Positions 8,152 to 19,473 of a DNA stretch of 64,000 bases are shown here, in pieces. The position numbers and the translations under genes are program-made. Within the stretch, counting starts at the first letter, position 1; each line of letters starts with the position of its first letter. Location of the stretch: the NCBI RefSeq assembly GCF_004101245.1, contig NZ_SCIN01000003.1:310001-374000 (forward strand), given 5' to 3'. The DNA is from Sphingomonas sp. UV9 (GTDB taxonomy: Bacteria > Pseudomonadota > Alphaproteobacteria > Sphingomonadales > Sphingomonadaceae). The notes below the pieces were generated by a model. It did no database searches, was not told the origin of the DNA, and was given only the letters and a program-made list of their open reading frames with translations.

Positions 8152-8988
8152 GTGGACACCGTCCGGGATCTTAACGCGTTGCGCGAAAGCGTCGCTGCCT
8201 TCCGTGCGGCGGGGCAGCGCGTCGCGCTCGTCCCGACGATGGGCGCGCTCCACGCAGGCCATGTCGCGCTGATCGAGGCGGCGAAGCGGCCGGGCACCAA
8301 GGTCGTCGCGTCGATTTTCGTGAACCCGACGCAGTTCGGCCCGAACGAGGACCTGTCGCGCTATCCGCGGCGCGAGATGGCCGATATCCGGATGCTCAAC
8401 GAAGCCGGGTGCGACCTGCTCTGGTTGCCGTCGGTCGAGACGATGTACCCCGATGGCTTCGCGACGACGGTGCACGTGACGGGCGTCAGCGACGGGTTCG
8501 ACGGCGCCTCGCGGCCCGGCCATTTCGACGGTGTGGCGACGGTCGTGTCGAAGCTGTTCAACCAGGTCGAGCCCGACGCCGCCTATTTCGGCGAGAAGGA
8601 TTACCAGCAGTTGGCGGTCATTCGCCGCTTCGTCGCCGATCTCGACTTCGCGATAGACATTGTCGGGGTGCCGACGCAGCGCGACGATGACGGCCTCGCG
8701 ATGTCGTCGCGCAACATCTATCTCGACGACGAGCAGCGCAGGCAGGCGATCGCCTTGCCGCGTGCGCTGGGCGTGGCGGCGCGCGCGATCGTCAAGGGCG
8801 AGGACGTCGGTTCGGTGCTCGAGGATGCACATGCGACGCTCGTCGGCGCGGGGTTCACGATCGATTATGTTGCCCTTGCCGATGCGGAGACGCTGACCGA
8901 AAACCCGGCGCCGGATCGGCCGCGGCGATTGCTGGCGGCGGCGCGGATGGGGTCCACCCGGCTCATCGACAACATCGCGATCGAATAG
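8152..8988 (+). CDS. panC: Pantothenate synthetase
   Basis: 278 residues, normal for PanC, which condenses pantoate and beta-alanine with ATP to make pantothenate (CoA pathway). Visible signatures are the nucleotidyltransferase HIGH-like region PTMGALHAGHVALI, SIFVNPTQFGPNEDLSRYPR, YFGEKDYQQL and the KMSKS-like MSSRNIYLD. GTG 8152 has AGGAG eight bases upstream. It stands alone on the plus strand; panB and panD are not in the window. Confidence 0.97.
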   Translation: MDTVRDLNALRESVAAFRAAGQRVALVPTMGALHAGHVALIEAAKRPGTKVVASIFVNPTQFGPNEDLSRYPRREMADIRMLNEAGCDLLWLPSVETMYPDGFATTVHVTGVSDGFDGASRPGHFDGVATVVSKLFNQVEPDAAYFGEKDYQQLAVIRRFVADLDFAIDIVGVPTQRDDDGLAMSSRNIYLDDEQRRQAIALPRALGVAARAIVKGEDVGSVLEDAHATLVGAGFTIDYVALADAETLTENPAPDRPRRLLAAARMGSTRLIDNIAIE

Positions 8989-9014
8989 CCGTAGCGCGTT
9001 GTAAAAATCATGCG

Positions 9015-9030
9015 TTAACCCATTAACCAT
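9015..9030 (+). promoter_or_regulatory. Possible CtrA-type half-sites
   Basis: Two TTAACC motifs lie in tandem eight bases apart (TTAACCCATTAACCAT). TTAACCAT matches the half-site known for CtrA, the alphaproteobacterial cell-cycle regulator, but the spacing is not the classical TTAA-N7-TTAA. The site is about 55 bp upstream of the Sel1-like gene. Suggestive only. Confidence 0.25.
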
Positions 9031-9081
9031 TTCGTAGCCCGAATCACCGCAGGATGCCTTCAAGAACATTGGGGGCAGACC

Positions 9082-9378
9082 ATGGGCAGCAATCTCAAGA
9101 GCGCGAATTTTACGATCGAACGCCGTCTGGCAGAGGCCGCGCGCGGCGACGACCGGGCGTGTTACGAACTGGGCATGGTGTATTCGACGGGGACGTCGGG
9201 CGTCGTGCTCGACCTGATCGAGGCGCACAAATGGTTCAACCTGGCAGCAGTGTCGGGGAACATCGCCGCGCAGGAATGCCGCGCGGAGATCGCCGAGGAC
9301 ATGACCGCGCGCGAAATCTCGGTGGCGCAGCGCGCCGCGCGCGACTGGATGCAACTGACGCAACGCCGCGCGGCTTAA
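9082..9378 (+). CDS. Small Sel1-like repeat protein
   Basis: 98 residues with no signal peptide or membrane helix. Residues about 10-75 contain AARGDDRACYELGMVYSTG and LIEAHKWFNLAAVSGNIAAQ, which fit two helical Sel1-like repeats. Such repeats mediate protein-protein contacts. The partner is unknown. The gene has its own upstream region with CtrA-like half-sites and is followed by a family B repeat before convergent topA. Confidence 0.8.
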   Translation: MGSNLKSANFTIERRLAEAARGDDRACYELGMVYSTGTSGVVLDLIEAHKWFNLAAVSGNIAAQECRAEIAEDMTAREISVAQRAARDWMQLTQRRAA

Positions 9379-9418
9379 GCGGGCCGAGGCTCGGCTAAGC
9401 GACGAGCCGACAACCCTC

Positions 9419-9513
9419 CGTCATGCCGGGCTCGTTCCGGCATCCACGGTTCCCCACGCCCGATAGTCGTGAGGATGTGGAACCGTGGACCCCGGACCAA
9501 GTCCGGGGTGACG
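9419..9513. repeat. Inverted-repeat element, family B
   Basis: 95 bp, starting CGTCATGCCGGGCTCGTTCC and ending GTCCGGGGTGACG, with a GTGGAC/ACCGTGGA spacer. It lies between the Sel1-like gene and convergent topA. Confidence 0.85.
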
Positions 9514-9553
9514 GAGAAGGGGAGGTCGGGAGACACCCGAACTCCGGTCAGCC

Positions 9554-12157
<2,604 letters not shown>

Positions 12158-12361
12158 GGGAAAACCGGGGTCCTTACGTGTACGCGTACGAGGGTGGCGG
12201 CGCAGGGGCGGTGCCGTCAACCCGCGGTGGGTTCGAGATCGACCGCCGCGAGATGCGACCGTCGGTGCAGGTTTTCCAGAGGGGAGTATCCAAAGAGGCT
12301 TTCTAGGGGCGGGGTATTTCCCGGATTATGAATACGTTGTTGGCACAGTATCGATGTCGCC

Positions 12362-12616
12362 ATGATGACAGTAAAACCGCGCGTTCCAGTGTCTTCGACC
12401 GAAACAGGTGCGGAGATCGTTACAATTGCGCTCGTCCACGGATCCAGTTCATCGACTGAAGGTTCGGACATTTCGCAGGATTTTCGTCCCGCGCCGTGGT
12501 TTCCGAAACGGGATACGTCTTTCCGGCAGGGGCTCGCCGTGCAGCGGAACCATCACGCTTTGTTGCCCGAAGGTAGGGGTGAGAGCATTGCGTTGGTCAA
12601 GGATTCTCTCGGATGA
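12362..12616 (+). CDS. Doubtful small ORF
   Basis: An 84-codon frame with visibly lower GC than its neighbours. The product shows no domain I recognise and is Ser/Thr-rich at its start. Its stop overlaps the ATG of the next small ORF (ATGA), which would fit a two-gene unit, but there is no convincing ribosome-binding site. An opposite-strand frame of similar size covers part of it. The 200 bp between it and topA hold only the topA leader and a 10-bp palindrome near 12180. Confidence 0.2.
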   Translation: MMTVKPRVPVSSTETGAEIVTIALVHGSSSSTEGSDISQDFRPAPWFPKRDTSFRQGLAVQRNHHALLPEGRGESIALVKDSLG

Positions 12617-12909
12617 CCCGGCATGATCTCGCCATCGCGAAATGGAAGTGTTCGTTCCTCGCCAAGAAGATCGTCCTTCTTCGCCAGTCGGCTGCAGAGC
12701 CGCATATCCTCGCTTTGATCGCCCTGCATCAGAGCGAACTGGACGATTTGCTCGCGGCGATTGCAAAGACGCATGACGCTAAGGAGTGGGCCGAAGATTG
12801 GGCGAAGGCGCATACGCGGACGGACGACCGCGACGCTGGTGGAGGCTCGCCGCCATCGGGGCAGGACCTTGGCGGCGATGCTAGCCTGAGGCAATATCGG
12901 CGGGACTAG
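12613..12909 (+). CDS. Small hypothetical protein, helical
   Basis: 98 residues. The first 70 look like a real helical protein (AKWKCSFLAKKIVLLRQ, HILALIALHQSELDDLLAAIAK, EWAEDWAKAHTRTDD); the tail is Gly/Ser-rich and probably disordered. I do not recognise the family. It is convergent with dprA, its stop falling four bases inside the dprA 3' end. It sits in a lower-GC patch between dprA and topA, genes that are often adjacent in relatives, so it may be an acquired insertion. Confidence 0.45.
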   Translation: MTRHDLAIAKWKCSFLAKKIVLLRQSAAEPHILALIALHQSELDDLLAAIAKTHDAKEWAEDWAKAHTRTDDRDAGGGSPPSGQDLGGDASLRQYRRD

Positions 12910-13997
12910 ATCATGCTTACCCGGCCGCCGGCATGGCGTTCCAGTCGGCCGCCGAGTTCGAGTTCCAGCAACACCGTATGGACGACCGCCGGGCCCAGAT
13001 GCGACTGGCGGATGAGTTCGTCGATCGCGACGGGTACCGGGCCGAGCAGGTCGGCAATCCGGCGGCGGTCGGTGTCGGTCGCGTCTTCTGGCGGCGCGGC
13101 GGCGTAGACGTCGAGCGGGGAGCGCACCGAGCGTGGATCGAACGGGCGGATCTGTTCCAGGATGTCGGCCGCCGATTGCACCAGCGTCGCGCCCTCGCGG
13201 ATCAGCAGGTTGCAGCCCTGCGCGCGTGGATCGAGCGGGCTGCCGGGGACGGCCATCACTTCGCGGCCGGATTCGTTGGCGAGCCTTGCGGTGATCAGCG
13301 AGCCGGATTTGGGCACGGCTTCGACCACCACCGTGCCGATCGCGAGGCCGGCGATGATGCGGTTGCGCGACGGGAAGTTGCGCGCCTTGGGTTCGGTGCC
13401 GGGCGGCTGTTCGGCGAGCAGGAGGCCGTCGGTCGCGATCCGCTCCTGCAAGGCGGTGTTGTCGGGCGGATAGGCGATGTCGATGCCGCTGGCGATGACG
13501 CCGATCGTCGCGCCGCTGCTGCCGGCGCCGAGCGCGCCGATATGCGCGGCGGTGTCGATCCCGCGGGCCAGGCCGGAAACGATCGTCGTGCCCTCCTCGG
13601 CGAGTTGCAACGCGAGCTGGCGGGCGAAGCGGCAGGCGGCGGCGGACGCGTTGCGCGCCCCGACCACCGCGATGCAGGGACGCGTGGCGTGGGCGAGATC
13701 ACCGCGGAAGATCAACGCGGGCGGGGCCGTCTCGATCTCGGCCAGCAGGCGGGGGTAATCGGGATCGTCGAGGAAGAGGTAGCGGGCGCCGAGCTTGGCG
13801 GTGGCGGCGATCTCGCGCTCGGCCAAGGTGGTGTCGGCAATTCGGGGGCTGCGGCCGCCGCCGCGTTGCGCAAGCATCGGGAGCGCTTCGATGGCGGCGT
13901 CCGCGCTGCCGAAGCGGGCGATGAGCTGGCGATAGGTGACCGGTCCGATCCCGGTCGTTCGGATGAGCCGAAGACGTGAGACCGTCGGGTCAGTCAC
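12906..13997 (-). CDS. dprA: DNA-processing protein DprA
   Basis: 363 residues. DprA loads RecA on incoming single-stranded DNA during natural transformation. The Rossmann-like DprA/Smf core shows CIAVVGARNAS, VSGLARGIDTAAH, GSLITARLANESGREVMAVPGSP and GCNLLIREGA. An N-terminal helix-hairpin region (LRLIRTTGIGPVTYRQLIARFGS) and a C-terminal winged-helix DML1-like domain (IDELIRQSHLGPAVVHTVLLELELGGRL) flank it. It overlaps plsY by 8 nt and is likely co-transcribed with it. Confidence 0.95.
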   Translation of the reverse strand: MTDPTVSRLRLIRTTGIGPVTYRQLIARFGSADAAIEALPMLAQRGGGRSPRIADTTLAEREIAATAKLGARYLFLDDPDYPRLLAEIETAPPALIFRGDLAHATRPCIAVVGARNASAAACRFARQLALQLAEEGTTIVSGLARGIDTAAHIGALGAGSSGATIGVIASGIDIAYPPDNTALQERIATDGLLLAEQPPGTEPKARNFPSRNRIIAGLAIGTVVVEAVPKSGSLITARLANESGREVMAVPGSPLDPRAQGCNLLIREGATLVQSAADILEQIRPFDPRSVRSPLDVYAAAPPEDATDTDRRRIADLLGPVPVAIDELIRQSHLGPAVVHTVLLELELGGRLERHAGGRVSMI

Positions 13998-14607
13998 CCG
14001 GCGGTCGTTTTGAGCGGCCGATGCGTGGTTCGGTGCCGGAGAACAGGCGCTCGACGTTCTCGCGGTGCTTCCAGAAGACGATCAGCGCAAGCGCGAGCAG
14101 CAGCAGGACGAGGTCGAAGCGATCGAACAGGGCGGCGGCGAACGGCGCGCTCAGCGCGGCGGCCATGCCGGCGACCGAAGAGATGCGCAGGCCCGCGAGG
14201 AGGCCCAGCCAGACGACCGCATAGACCAGCCCGAGCGGCCAGTAGAGCGCGACGACGATGCCCATGAGGGTGGCGACGCCCTTGCCGCCTTTGAACTTGA
14301 GCCAGATCGGGTAGCAATGGCCGATAAAGGCGCCAGCCGCCGCAAGGAGTGCGTTGCCGGGGAACAGGTGTGCGACCAGCAGCACGGCGACAGCGCCCTT
14401 GGCCATGTCGAGCAGCAGCGTGGCGGCGGCGAGGCCCTTGCGTCCGGTGCGAAGGACGTTGGTGGCGCCGATATTGCCCGAGCCGATCGTCCGCAGATCG
14501 CCCGCGCCGCCGAGACGCGTGAGGATCACGCCGAACGGGATCGAACCGAGCAGATAGCTCAGCACGAGCGAGAGCGTGGGCGCGACCCAGAGAATTTCCG
14601 TCTGCAA
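13990..14607 (-). CDS. plsY: Glycerol-3-phosphate acyltransferase PlsY
   Basis: 205 residues, multi-pass inner-membrane protein. PlsY moves the acyl group from acyl-phosphate to glycerol-3-phosphate, the first step of phospholipid synthesis. The three conserved cytoplasmic motifs are visible: SYLLGSIPFGVIL, GSGNIGATNVLRTGRKG, and GHCYPIWLKFKGGKGVAT. It starts at ATG 14607 and overlaps dprA by 8 nt. Confidence 0.96.
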   Translation of the reverse strand: MQTEILWVAPTLSLVLSYLLGSIPFGVILTRLGGAGDLRTIGSGNIGATNVLRTGRKGLAAATLLLDMAKGAVAVLLVAHLFPGNALLAAAGAFIGHCYPIWLKFKGGKGVATLMGIVVALYWPLGLVYAVVWLGLLAGLRISSVAGMAAALSAPFAAALFDRFDLVLLLLALALIVFWKHRENVERLFSGTEPRIGRSKRPPGD

Positions 14608-14701
14608 GTAGGTCCCCCGTTCTGACGGCGCTTATAAGGCACCCGGAGCGGACGGCAAATGGGCGTCTCGCGAGGCTTGGCGCGGGATCGCCGAAACGCT
14701 C

Positions 14702-14796
14702 CGTCATGCCGGGCTCGTTCCGGCATCCACTGTGCCGCGTCCTCGTCAAGGTTTGGTTTGCGGCACGGTGGACCCCGGAACAGGTCCGGGGTGACG
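14702..14796. repeat. Inverted-repeat element, family B
   Basis: 95 bp, beginning CGTCATGCCGGGCTCGTTCC and ending CCGGGGTGACG, in the divergent gap between plsY and murI. Same family and length as 9419-9513. Confidence 0.85.
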
Positions 14797-14878
14797 AAGC
14801 GTGGTGGAGTGTTCTCACGAAATCACTAAACTCGATCTGGCCTAGTCTACTAACGCTGATCCGTCTTAAGAGCGAGAC

Positions 14879-15667
14879 ATGGACCAGCGCCCCATCCTGT
14901 TCTTCGATTCCGGCGTCGGCGGCCTTTCGATCGTCGGGCCTGCGCGCGCGGCCCTGCCCGATGCCCCGTTCGTTTACGCCGCCGACTCGGCAGGGTTTCC
15001 CTACGGGACCAAGAGCGAGGCGGAGATCGCCGCGCGCGTACCCGTGTTGCTGGGGCGGCTGGCGGAGCGGTATCGGCCGCGGTTGATCGTGATCGCGTGC
15101 AACACGGCCTCGACGATCGCGCTGCCGGTGGTGCGCGCGGCGCTCGACCTGCCGGTGGTGGGGACGGTGCCGGCGATCAAGCCGGCCGCGCTGCTCTCAA
15201 GCACGCGGACGATCGGGGTGCTGGGGACCGAGGCGACCGTGCGGCAGGCGTATGTCGACGATCTGGCCGCGAAGTTCGCGGGCGATTGCACCGTGCTGCG
15301 CTACGGATCGGCGGCGCTGGTCGAGATGGCGGAGGCCAAGCTGCATGGACGGCCGGTCGCGCCGGAGCGCTATGCGGCGGTACTCGACGGGCTGTTCTCG
15401 CAAGCGGGCGGCGATCGGGTCGATGTAATCGTCAACGCCTGCACGCACTTTCCGCTGGTCGAGGCGGAACTGGCGATCGCGGCCCCCGGCGTACGGTTCG
15501 TCGATGGCGGACCTGGTATCGCGCGGCGGATCGTTCACCTGACGCAGGGGCAGAATTGGAGCGGAGCGGGCGAGGGAATCGCCGTCTTCACCCGGCTTGG
15601 TGACGACGAGCGCGCGCTATCATCGGCATTGGCGGCGCGGGGATTCGCCAAGCTCGAACAGCTTTAA
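14879..15667 (+). CDS. murI: Glutamate racemase
   Basis: 262 residues; makes D-glutamate for peptidoglycan. Both catalytic cysteines are present: C74 in VIACNTAST and C188 in VNACTHFPL. The N-terminal motif FFDSGVGGLSI and PYGT are also typical. The start ATG 14879 has a purine-rich AAGAGCGAG upstream. It is a single gene on the plus strand with hemA 124 bp downstream. Confidence 0.96.
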   Translation: MDQRPILFFDSGVGGLSIVGPARAALPDAPFVYAADSAGFPYGTKSEAEIAARVPVLLGRLAERYRPRLIVIACNTASTIALPVVRAALDLPVVGTVPAIKPAALLSSTRTIGVLGTEATVRQAYVDDLAAKFAGDCTVLRYGSAALVEMAEAKLHGRPVAPERYAAVLDGLFSQAGGDRVDVIVNACTHFPLVEAELAIAAPGVRFVDGGPGIARRIVHLTQGQNWSGAGEGIAVFTRLGDDERALSSALAARGFAKLEQL

Positions 15668-15791
15668 GCGTTAACCTGGGACAATCTGGCACCTTGCTTC
15701 GCGGGCGCATCGTGGCAATGTGCTGCCAGGACGAGGAAAGCGATCACCGTAAGAGCGGTATTACGCTGGAACTGAGTGAAAGTGAGGCGTA

Positions 15792-17066
15792 GTGCCCAAG
15801 CCTATGAGTATCGACGGCAAAACGGCAACGGACGGCATCAGCGGTCCGCGAGTCGATTATTCACGCGTGTTCACGCAGGCGATCGACCGGTTGCATGCCG
15901 AAGGGCGCTACCGTGTGTTCATCGACATCCTGCGCAACAAGGGCGCGTTTCCGAACGCGCGCTGTTTTGCCGGGCATAATGGGCCCAAGCCGATCACGGT
16001 GTGGTGCTCGAACGATTATCTCGCAATGGGCCAGCACCCGAAGGTCATCGCGGCGATGGAAGAGGCGCTGCACGACGTCGGTGCGGGCTCTGGCGGCACG
16101 CGCAACATCGGCGGCAATACGCATTACCATGTCGACCTGGAGGGCGAACTCGCCGACCTGCACGGCAAGGAAGCGGCGCTGCTGTTCACCAGCGGGTACG
16201 TCTCGAACGAGGCGACGTTGGCGACGTTGGCGAAGGTTTTGCCGGGCTGCATCATATTTTCGGACGAGCTGAACCACGCTTCGATGATCGCGGGCATCCG
16301 CAATTCGGGCTGCGAGAAGCGCGTGTTTCGGCACAACGATCTCGCGCATCTCGAGGAACTGCTGGCCGCGGAAGACCCGGCGGCGCCGAAGCTGATCGCG
16401 TTCGAGAGCGTGTATTCGATGGAGGGCGACATCGCGCCGATCTCGGCTGTGTGCGACCTTGCCGATCGCTACAACGCGTTGACCTATTGCGACGAAGTCC
16501 ATGCGGTCGGGATGTATGGCGCGCGGGGCGGCGGCATTTCGGAGCGGGACGATGTCGCGCACCGGATCACGATCCTCGAGGGCACGCTCGGCAAGGCGTT
16601 CGGCGTGATGGGGGGCTATATCGCCGCCGATCGCACGATCGTCGACGTGATCCGCTCGTACGCGCCAGGGTTCATCTTCACGACCTCACTGTCGCCGGTG
16701 CTGGTCGCCGGCGTGCTCGCGAGCGTGCGACATCTTAAGGCGTCCAGCGTCGAGCGCGAGGGGCAGCAGGCGTCGGCGGCGATGCTGAAGGCGATGCTGA
16801 AGGATGCCGGGCTGCCGGTCATGATCGGCGACACGCATATCGTGCCTTTGATGGTCGGCGATCCGGTCAAGGCGAAGAAGATCAGCGACGTCCTGCTCGC
16901 GGAATACGGCGTGTATGTGCAGCCGATCAACTACCCGACCGTGCCGCGCGGCACCGAGCGGCTGCGGTTCACCCCGGGGCCTGCGCATACCGAGGCGATG
17001 ATGCGCGAACTGACCGATGCGCTGGTTGAGATCTGGAGCCGGCTGGACCTTCGCAAGGCGGCTTGA
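15792..17066 (+). CDS. hemA: 5-aminolevulinate synthase
   Basis: 424 residues, PLP-dependent enzyme joining glycine and succinyl-CoA to 5-aminolevulinate, the alphaproteobacterial (C4) entry to haem. The PLP lysine is K268 in [43 protein letters not shown] and [12 protein letters not shown] are diagnostic. GTG 15792 follows GAGG closely; ATG 15804 is an alternative. The haem produced fits the aa3 oxidase cluster at 32-38 kb, although the genes are not adjacent. Confidence 0.97.
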   Translation: MPKPMSIDGKTATDGISGPRVDYSRVFTQAIDRLHAEGRYRVFIDILRNKGAFPNARCFAGHNGPKPITVWCSNDYLAMGQHPKVIAAMEEALHDVGAGSGGTRNIGGNTHYHVDLEGELADLHGKEAALLFTSGYVSNEATLATLAKVLPGCIIFSDELNHASMIAGIRNSGCEKRVFRHNDLAHLEELLAAEDPAAPKLIAFESVYSMEGDIAPISAVCDLADRYNALTYCDEVHAVGMYGARGGGISERDDVAHRITILEGTLGKAFGVMGGYIAADRTIVDVIRSYAPGFIFTTSLSPVLVAGVLASVRHLKASSVEREGQQASAAMLKAMLKDAGLPVMIGDTHIVPLMVGDPVKAKKISDVLLAEYGVYVQPINYPTVPRGTERLRFTPGPAHTEAMMRELTDALVEIWSRLDLRKAA

Positions 17067-17093
17067 GACGGAGCGACCTGGGGCGGGGCGGTG

Positions 17094-17651
17094 TCAGTCG
17101 ATAGTGATGGTGCCGTCCGTTTCGGGAACGGCAAACGCCTCCCCGAAACCGACTGAGTAAAATTTGGTGTAATCACCCTTGATCGGCGCGCCGTAAACAT
17201 GGACGACGGACCGGCTGCCATCGATAACCCAGTAATGGGGGATGCCGCCACCGGCATAAGCGAAGCGCTTCATGGTGGTGTCACGCGCGGCCGACGTTTC
17301 CGCCACTTCGATCACGAGCAGAAAGTCGGCGGCGACCAGCAGACGATTTGCTCCGACCGGCTCGCGCACAACGGCGACGTCGCAACCGAGTACGGTATCG
17401 TTGCCAAGATCGACTCCGACTTCCCCCATGATCCGCGACTCGTCGAATAGGCGTGCGAGACGGATTGCGATCTTGGCTTGGCGCGCGGCGTGCGCGGACA
17501 TTGGCGAATTCATCCGAACGAGTTCCCCGTCGACCAGTTCGACTTTCATGTCGTCGAACGCGCCGGACTCACCCATGCGCAGGAACTCGGCGGTGGTGAA
17601 ACGCGCCTTTTCCTGCCGATCGGTGAGGAGACTCGCGGCGGATGTATTCAT
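17094..17651 (-). CDS. Uma2 family (DUF820) nuclease-fold protein
   Basis: 185 residues from ATG 17651; TTG 17657 is possible. The PD-(D/E)XK-like fold of the Uma2 family is seen as KVELVDGELVRMN, GCDVAVVREP, FLLVIEVAETSAARD and KRFAYAGGGIPHYWVID. Family members are abundant in cyanobacteria and scattered in other bacteria; a nuclease function is presumed from the fold, not proved. It is convergent with hemA and separated from the DUF3429 gene by 52 bp. Confidence 0.88.
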   Translation of the reverse strand: MNTSAASLLTDRQEKARFTTAEFLRMGESGAFDDMKVELVDGELVRMNSPMSAHAARQAKIAIRLARLFDESRIMGEVGVDLGNDTVLGCDVAVVREPVGANRLLVAADFLLVIEVAETSAARDTTMKRFAYAGGGIPHYWVIDGSRSVVHVYGAPIKGDYTKFYSVGFGEAFAVPETDGTITID

Positions 17652-17702
17652 GACCAATTCGTATCATGGATCGAGCCGGCCAGCGAATCGTGCGGCGCGG
17701 CT

Positions 17703-18167
17703 TTAAAGCGCGGCGGCGAGCATTGTCAGGACGCCGAGCCCAAGCGACAACGGCACGCGCAACGCCATCCATCCCGGTGGCGCGATGCCGGCGCGGACCA
17801 AGGCACGGTCGATCAGTAGCGCGCCGATCAGACTGATGCCGAGCACGACAAGCGATGGGCCGGGCCAGCGCAGACCGACCATCCACGGCCACGCGGTAAC
17901 GAGCGCGATCAGCGAGGGGGCGACGCTCGCGAACCAGAGCCAGCGCGGGGGCGAGTCGGTGCGCGCGGCGAGCCCCCACCACAGTCCGCCGAGGAAGCTC
18001 AGGATGATCGCAGCATAGGCATAGGCGATCGCCAGCGCGGCGTAGCGGCTTTGCGGATCGCCGCTCAGCAGCAACGCGACCGCGGCCAGTTGCGGCAGCA
18101 GCCCGCTCAGCCCGAGCAGCCGCGCGATCGGCGGAATGCCGCCCCCCGCGACGGATCGCTCGGTCAT
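17703..18167 (-). CDS. DUF3429 membrane protein
   Basis: 154 residues with about five transmembrane helices. The motif AYAAIILSFLGGLWWGLAAR is characteristic of DUF3429. Function unknown. Its ATG overlaps the anti-sigma stop by one base (TGATG), so it is the last gene of the sigma operon and may have a role in the envelope response. Confidence 0.85.
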   Translation of the reverse strand: MTERSVAGGGIPPIARLLGLSGLLPQLAAVALLLSGDPQSRYAALAIAYAYAAIILSFLGGLWWGLAARTDSPPRWLWFASVAPSLIALVTAWPWMVGLRWPGPSLVVLGISLIGALLIDRALVRAGIAPPGWMALRVPLSLGLGVLTMLAAAL

Positions 18168-18901
18168 CAGACGCGAGCGACCACGCCGGTGGCGACGACC
18201 GGACCGGTCGGCAGGCCGGTCGGCGAACCCCCGAGCGGCTCGACCGAGATGGCGAGCGTCGCGCCCGTGGCTATGCGACCGCGGTCGACACCCTTTGGCG
18301 CCAGCACGGTCGGCTGGCCCGACAGCAGGCCAAGCGAATGCGGCACGCCGTCCCCGCCGATAACCCAGAGTTCCGCGACACGCGCGTTCGGCACGCCGGG
18401 ACCTGCCGCGACGCGGAGCGCGCCGTTGGCAGGATCATAGACCGCGGCGATCGGCGACTTCGCATCGCCCAGCATCGCGACGAGTACGCTGGTCGGCCGC
18501 GGAACCGGGATCGGCTGCGACACCGGTACGCTAGGCTCGGGACGGAGCATGACGAACAGGAGCAGGCACGCCGCGATCGCGCTGGTGAAGGCGGTAAGCG
18601 CCGGCCACGGCATGCGGCTGACCTTGGCGGGTGTCGTCGTGACGTTCGCCGCGCCGTCGAGGCTGGCTTCGATCCGCTCGCCGATATGCGAGGGCGCGGC
18701 GCGCTCGGGCCACAGGTCGAACAACGCGGCCAGACGCGACCGCCACCATTCGACCTGCGCTGCGAAACCGGGTTCGGCGAGTACGCGACGCAGCGCCACG
18801 CTCCGCTCGTCGCCTTCGAGCAGCCCGAGCGCGAGTTCGGCGGCGGCCACGTCTTCGGGGACGCCCGAGTCGCGGGGGGTATCGATGGTCGAATCAGCCA
18901 C
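18167..18901 (-). CDS. Anti-sigma factor, RskA/ChrR-like
   Basis: 244 residues. The N-terminal cytoplasmic part has the anti-sigma pattern AAELALGLLEGDERSVALRRVLAEPGFAAQVEWWRSRLAALFDLW, a single TM helix follows (about 107-124, FTSAIAACLLLFVML), and the periplasmic RskA-type domain (VAMLGDAKSPIAAVYDPANGAL..AELWVIGGDGVPHSLGLL) ends the protein. It overlaps the sigma gene by 8 nt, so the two are made in step. It should hold the sigma factor at the membrane until a signal releases it. Confidence 0.92.
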   Translation of the reverse strand: MADSTIDTPRDSGVPEDVAAAELALGLLEGDERSVALRRVLAEPGFAAQVEWWRSRLAALFDLWPERAAPSHIGERIEASLDGAANVTTTPAKVSRMPWPALTAFTSAIAACLLLFVMLRPEPSVPVSQPIPVPRPTSVLVAMLGDAKSPIAAVYDPANGALRVAAGPGVPNARVAELWVIGGDGVPHSLGLLSGQPTVLAPKGVDRGRIATGATLAISVEPLGGSPTGLPTGPVVATGVVARV

Positions 18902-19469
18902 CCAGGCATTCCTTCAGGCGTGCGAGACCGCGACGAACCCAGCTCTTCATCGTACCGAGCGGCACGGCGCGCTTGATCGCGAGTTCGGCGTAGGTGACAC
19001 CGTCGAAGAACGCGGTGCGGATCGCGTCGCGCTGTTGCGGTTCGAGGCCTTCGAGGCATTCGATCAGTTCGCGCGACGATTCGGTGGCGATCATGCCGGC
19101 TTCGGCACCCTCGCCGGGGTCGGCGATGTCGGGCGCGTCGTCGAGCGTGCTGGTCCGGCGCACGCCCTGCGCGCGCTGCCAGTCGATGGCGCGGTTGCGC
19201 GCGATCGTCGCCAACCAGGTTATCGGGCTCGCGCGGCCGGGTTCCCAGGCACCGGCGCGTTTCCAGATCGTGAGATAGACCTCGTGCAGCACATCCTCCG
19301 CGGCTTGGGCGTTGCCACAGATACGGTGGGTGATGCCGAAAAGCTTCGCGCTGGTCAGTGTATAGAGTTCACGAAACGCCTCGCGATCCTCCTGGCCGGT
19401 ACGCAGCAGCACTTCGGAGAGGTGCGCGCGGGCGGCGTCTGCGTTCAGGTGGGCTGTTGTCACGACCAC
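18894..19469 (-). CDS. ECF RNA polymerase sigma factor (SigK-like)
   Basis: 191 residues. Region 2 covers REAFRELYTLTSAKLFGITHRICGNAQAAEDVLHEVYLTIWKRA; region 4 covers QRDAIRTAFFDGVTYAELAIKRAVPLGTMKSWVRRGLARLKECL. This matches the ECF class paired with RskA-type anti-sigma factors. GTG 19469 is used; GTG 19463 is equally possible. It starts 4 bp after the stop of a lipoprotein gene. Likely controls its own operon plus envelope or oxidative-stress genes. Confidence 0.93.
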   Translation of the reverse strand: MVVTTAHLNADAARAHLSEVLLRTGQEDREAFRELYTLTSAKLFGITHRICGNAQAAEDVLHEVYLTIWKRAGAWEPGRASPITWLATIARNRAIDWQRAQGVRRTSTLDDAPDIADPGEGAEAGMIATESSRELIECLEGLEPQQRDAIRTAFFDGVTYAELAIKRAVPLGTMKSWVRRGLARLKECLGG

Positions 19470-19473
19470 GAAC

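Noticed and set aside
8104..9363. Minus-strand open frame over panC and the Sel1-like gene
   Set aside because: Antisense of panC, which has a complete active site; no homology features in the reverse product.
12217..12471. Minus-strand small ORF upstream of topA
   Set aside because: No ribosome-binding site or recognisable domain, and it conflicts with the plus-strand candidate; neither is strong.
17094..17651. Uma2 gene as a remnant of a mobile element
   Set aside because: No flanking inverted repeats, transposase or target duplication can be seen; it is simply listed as an isolated gene.
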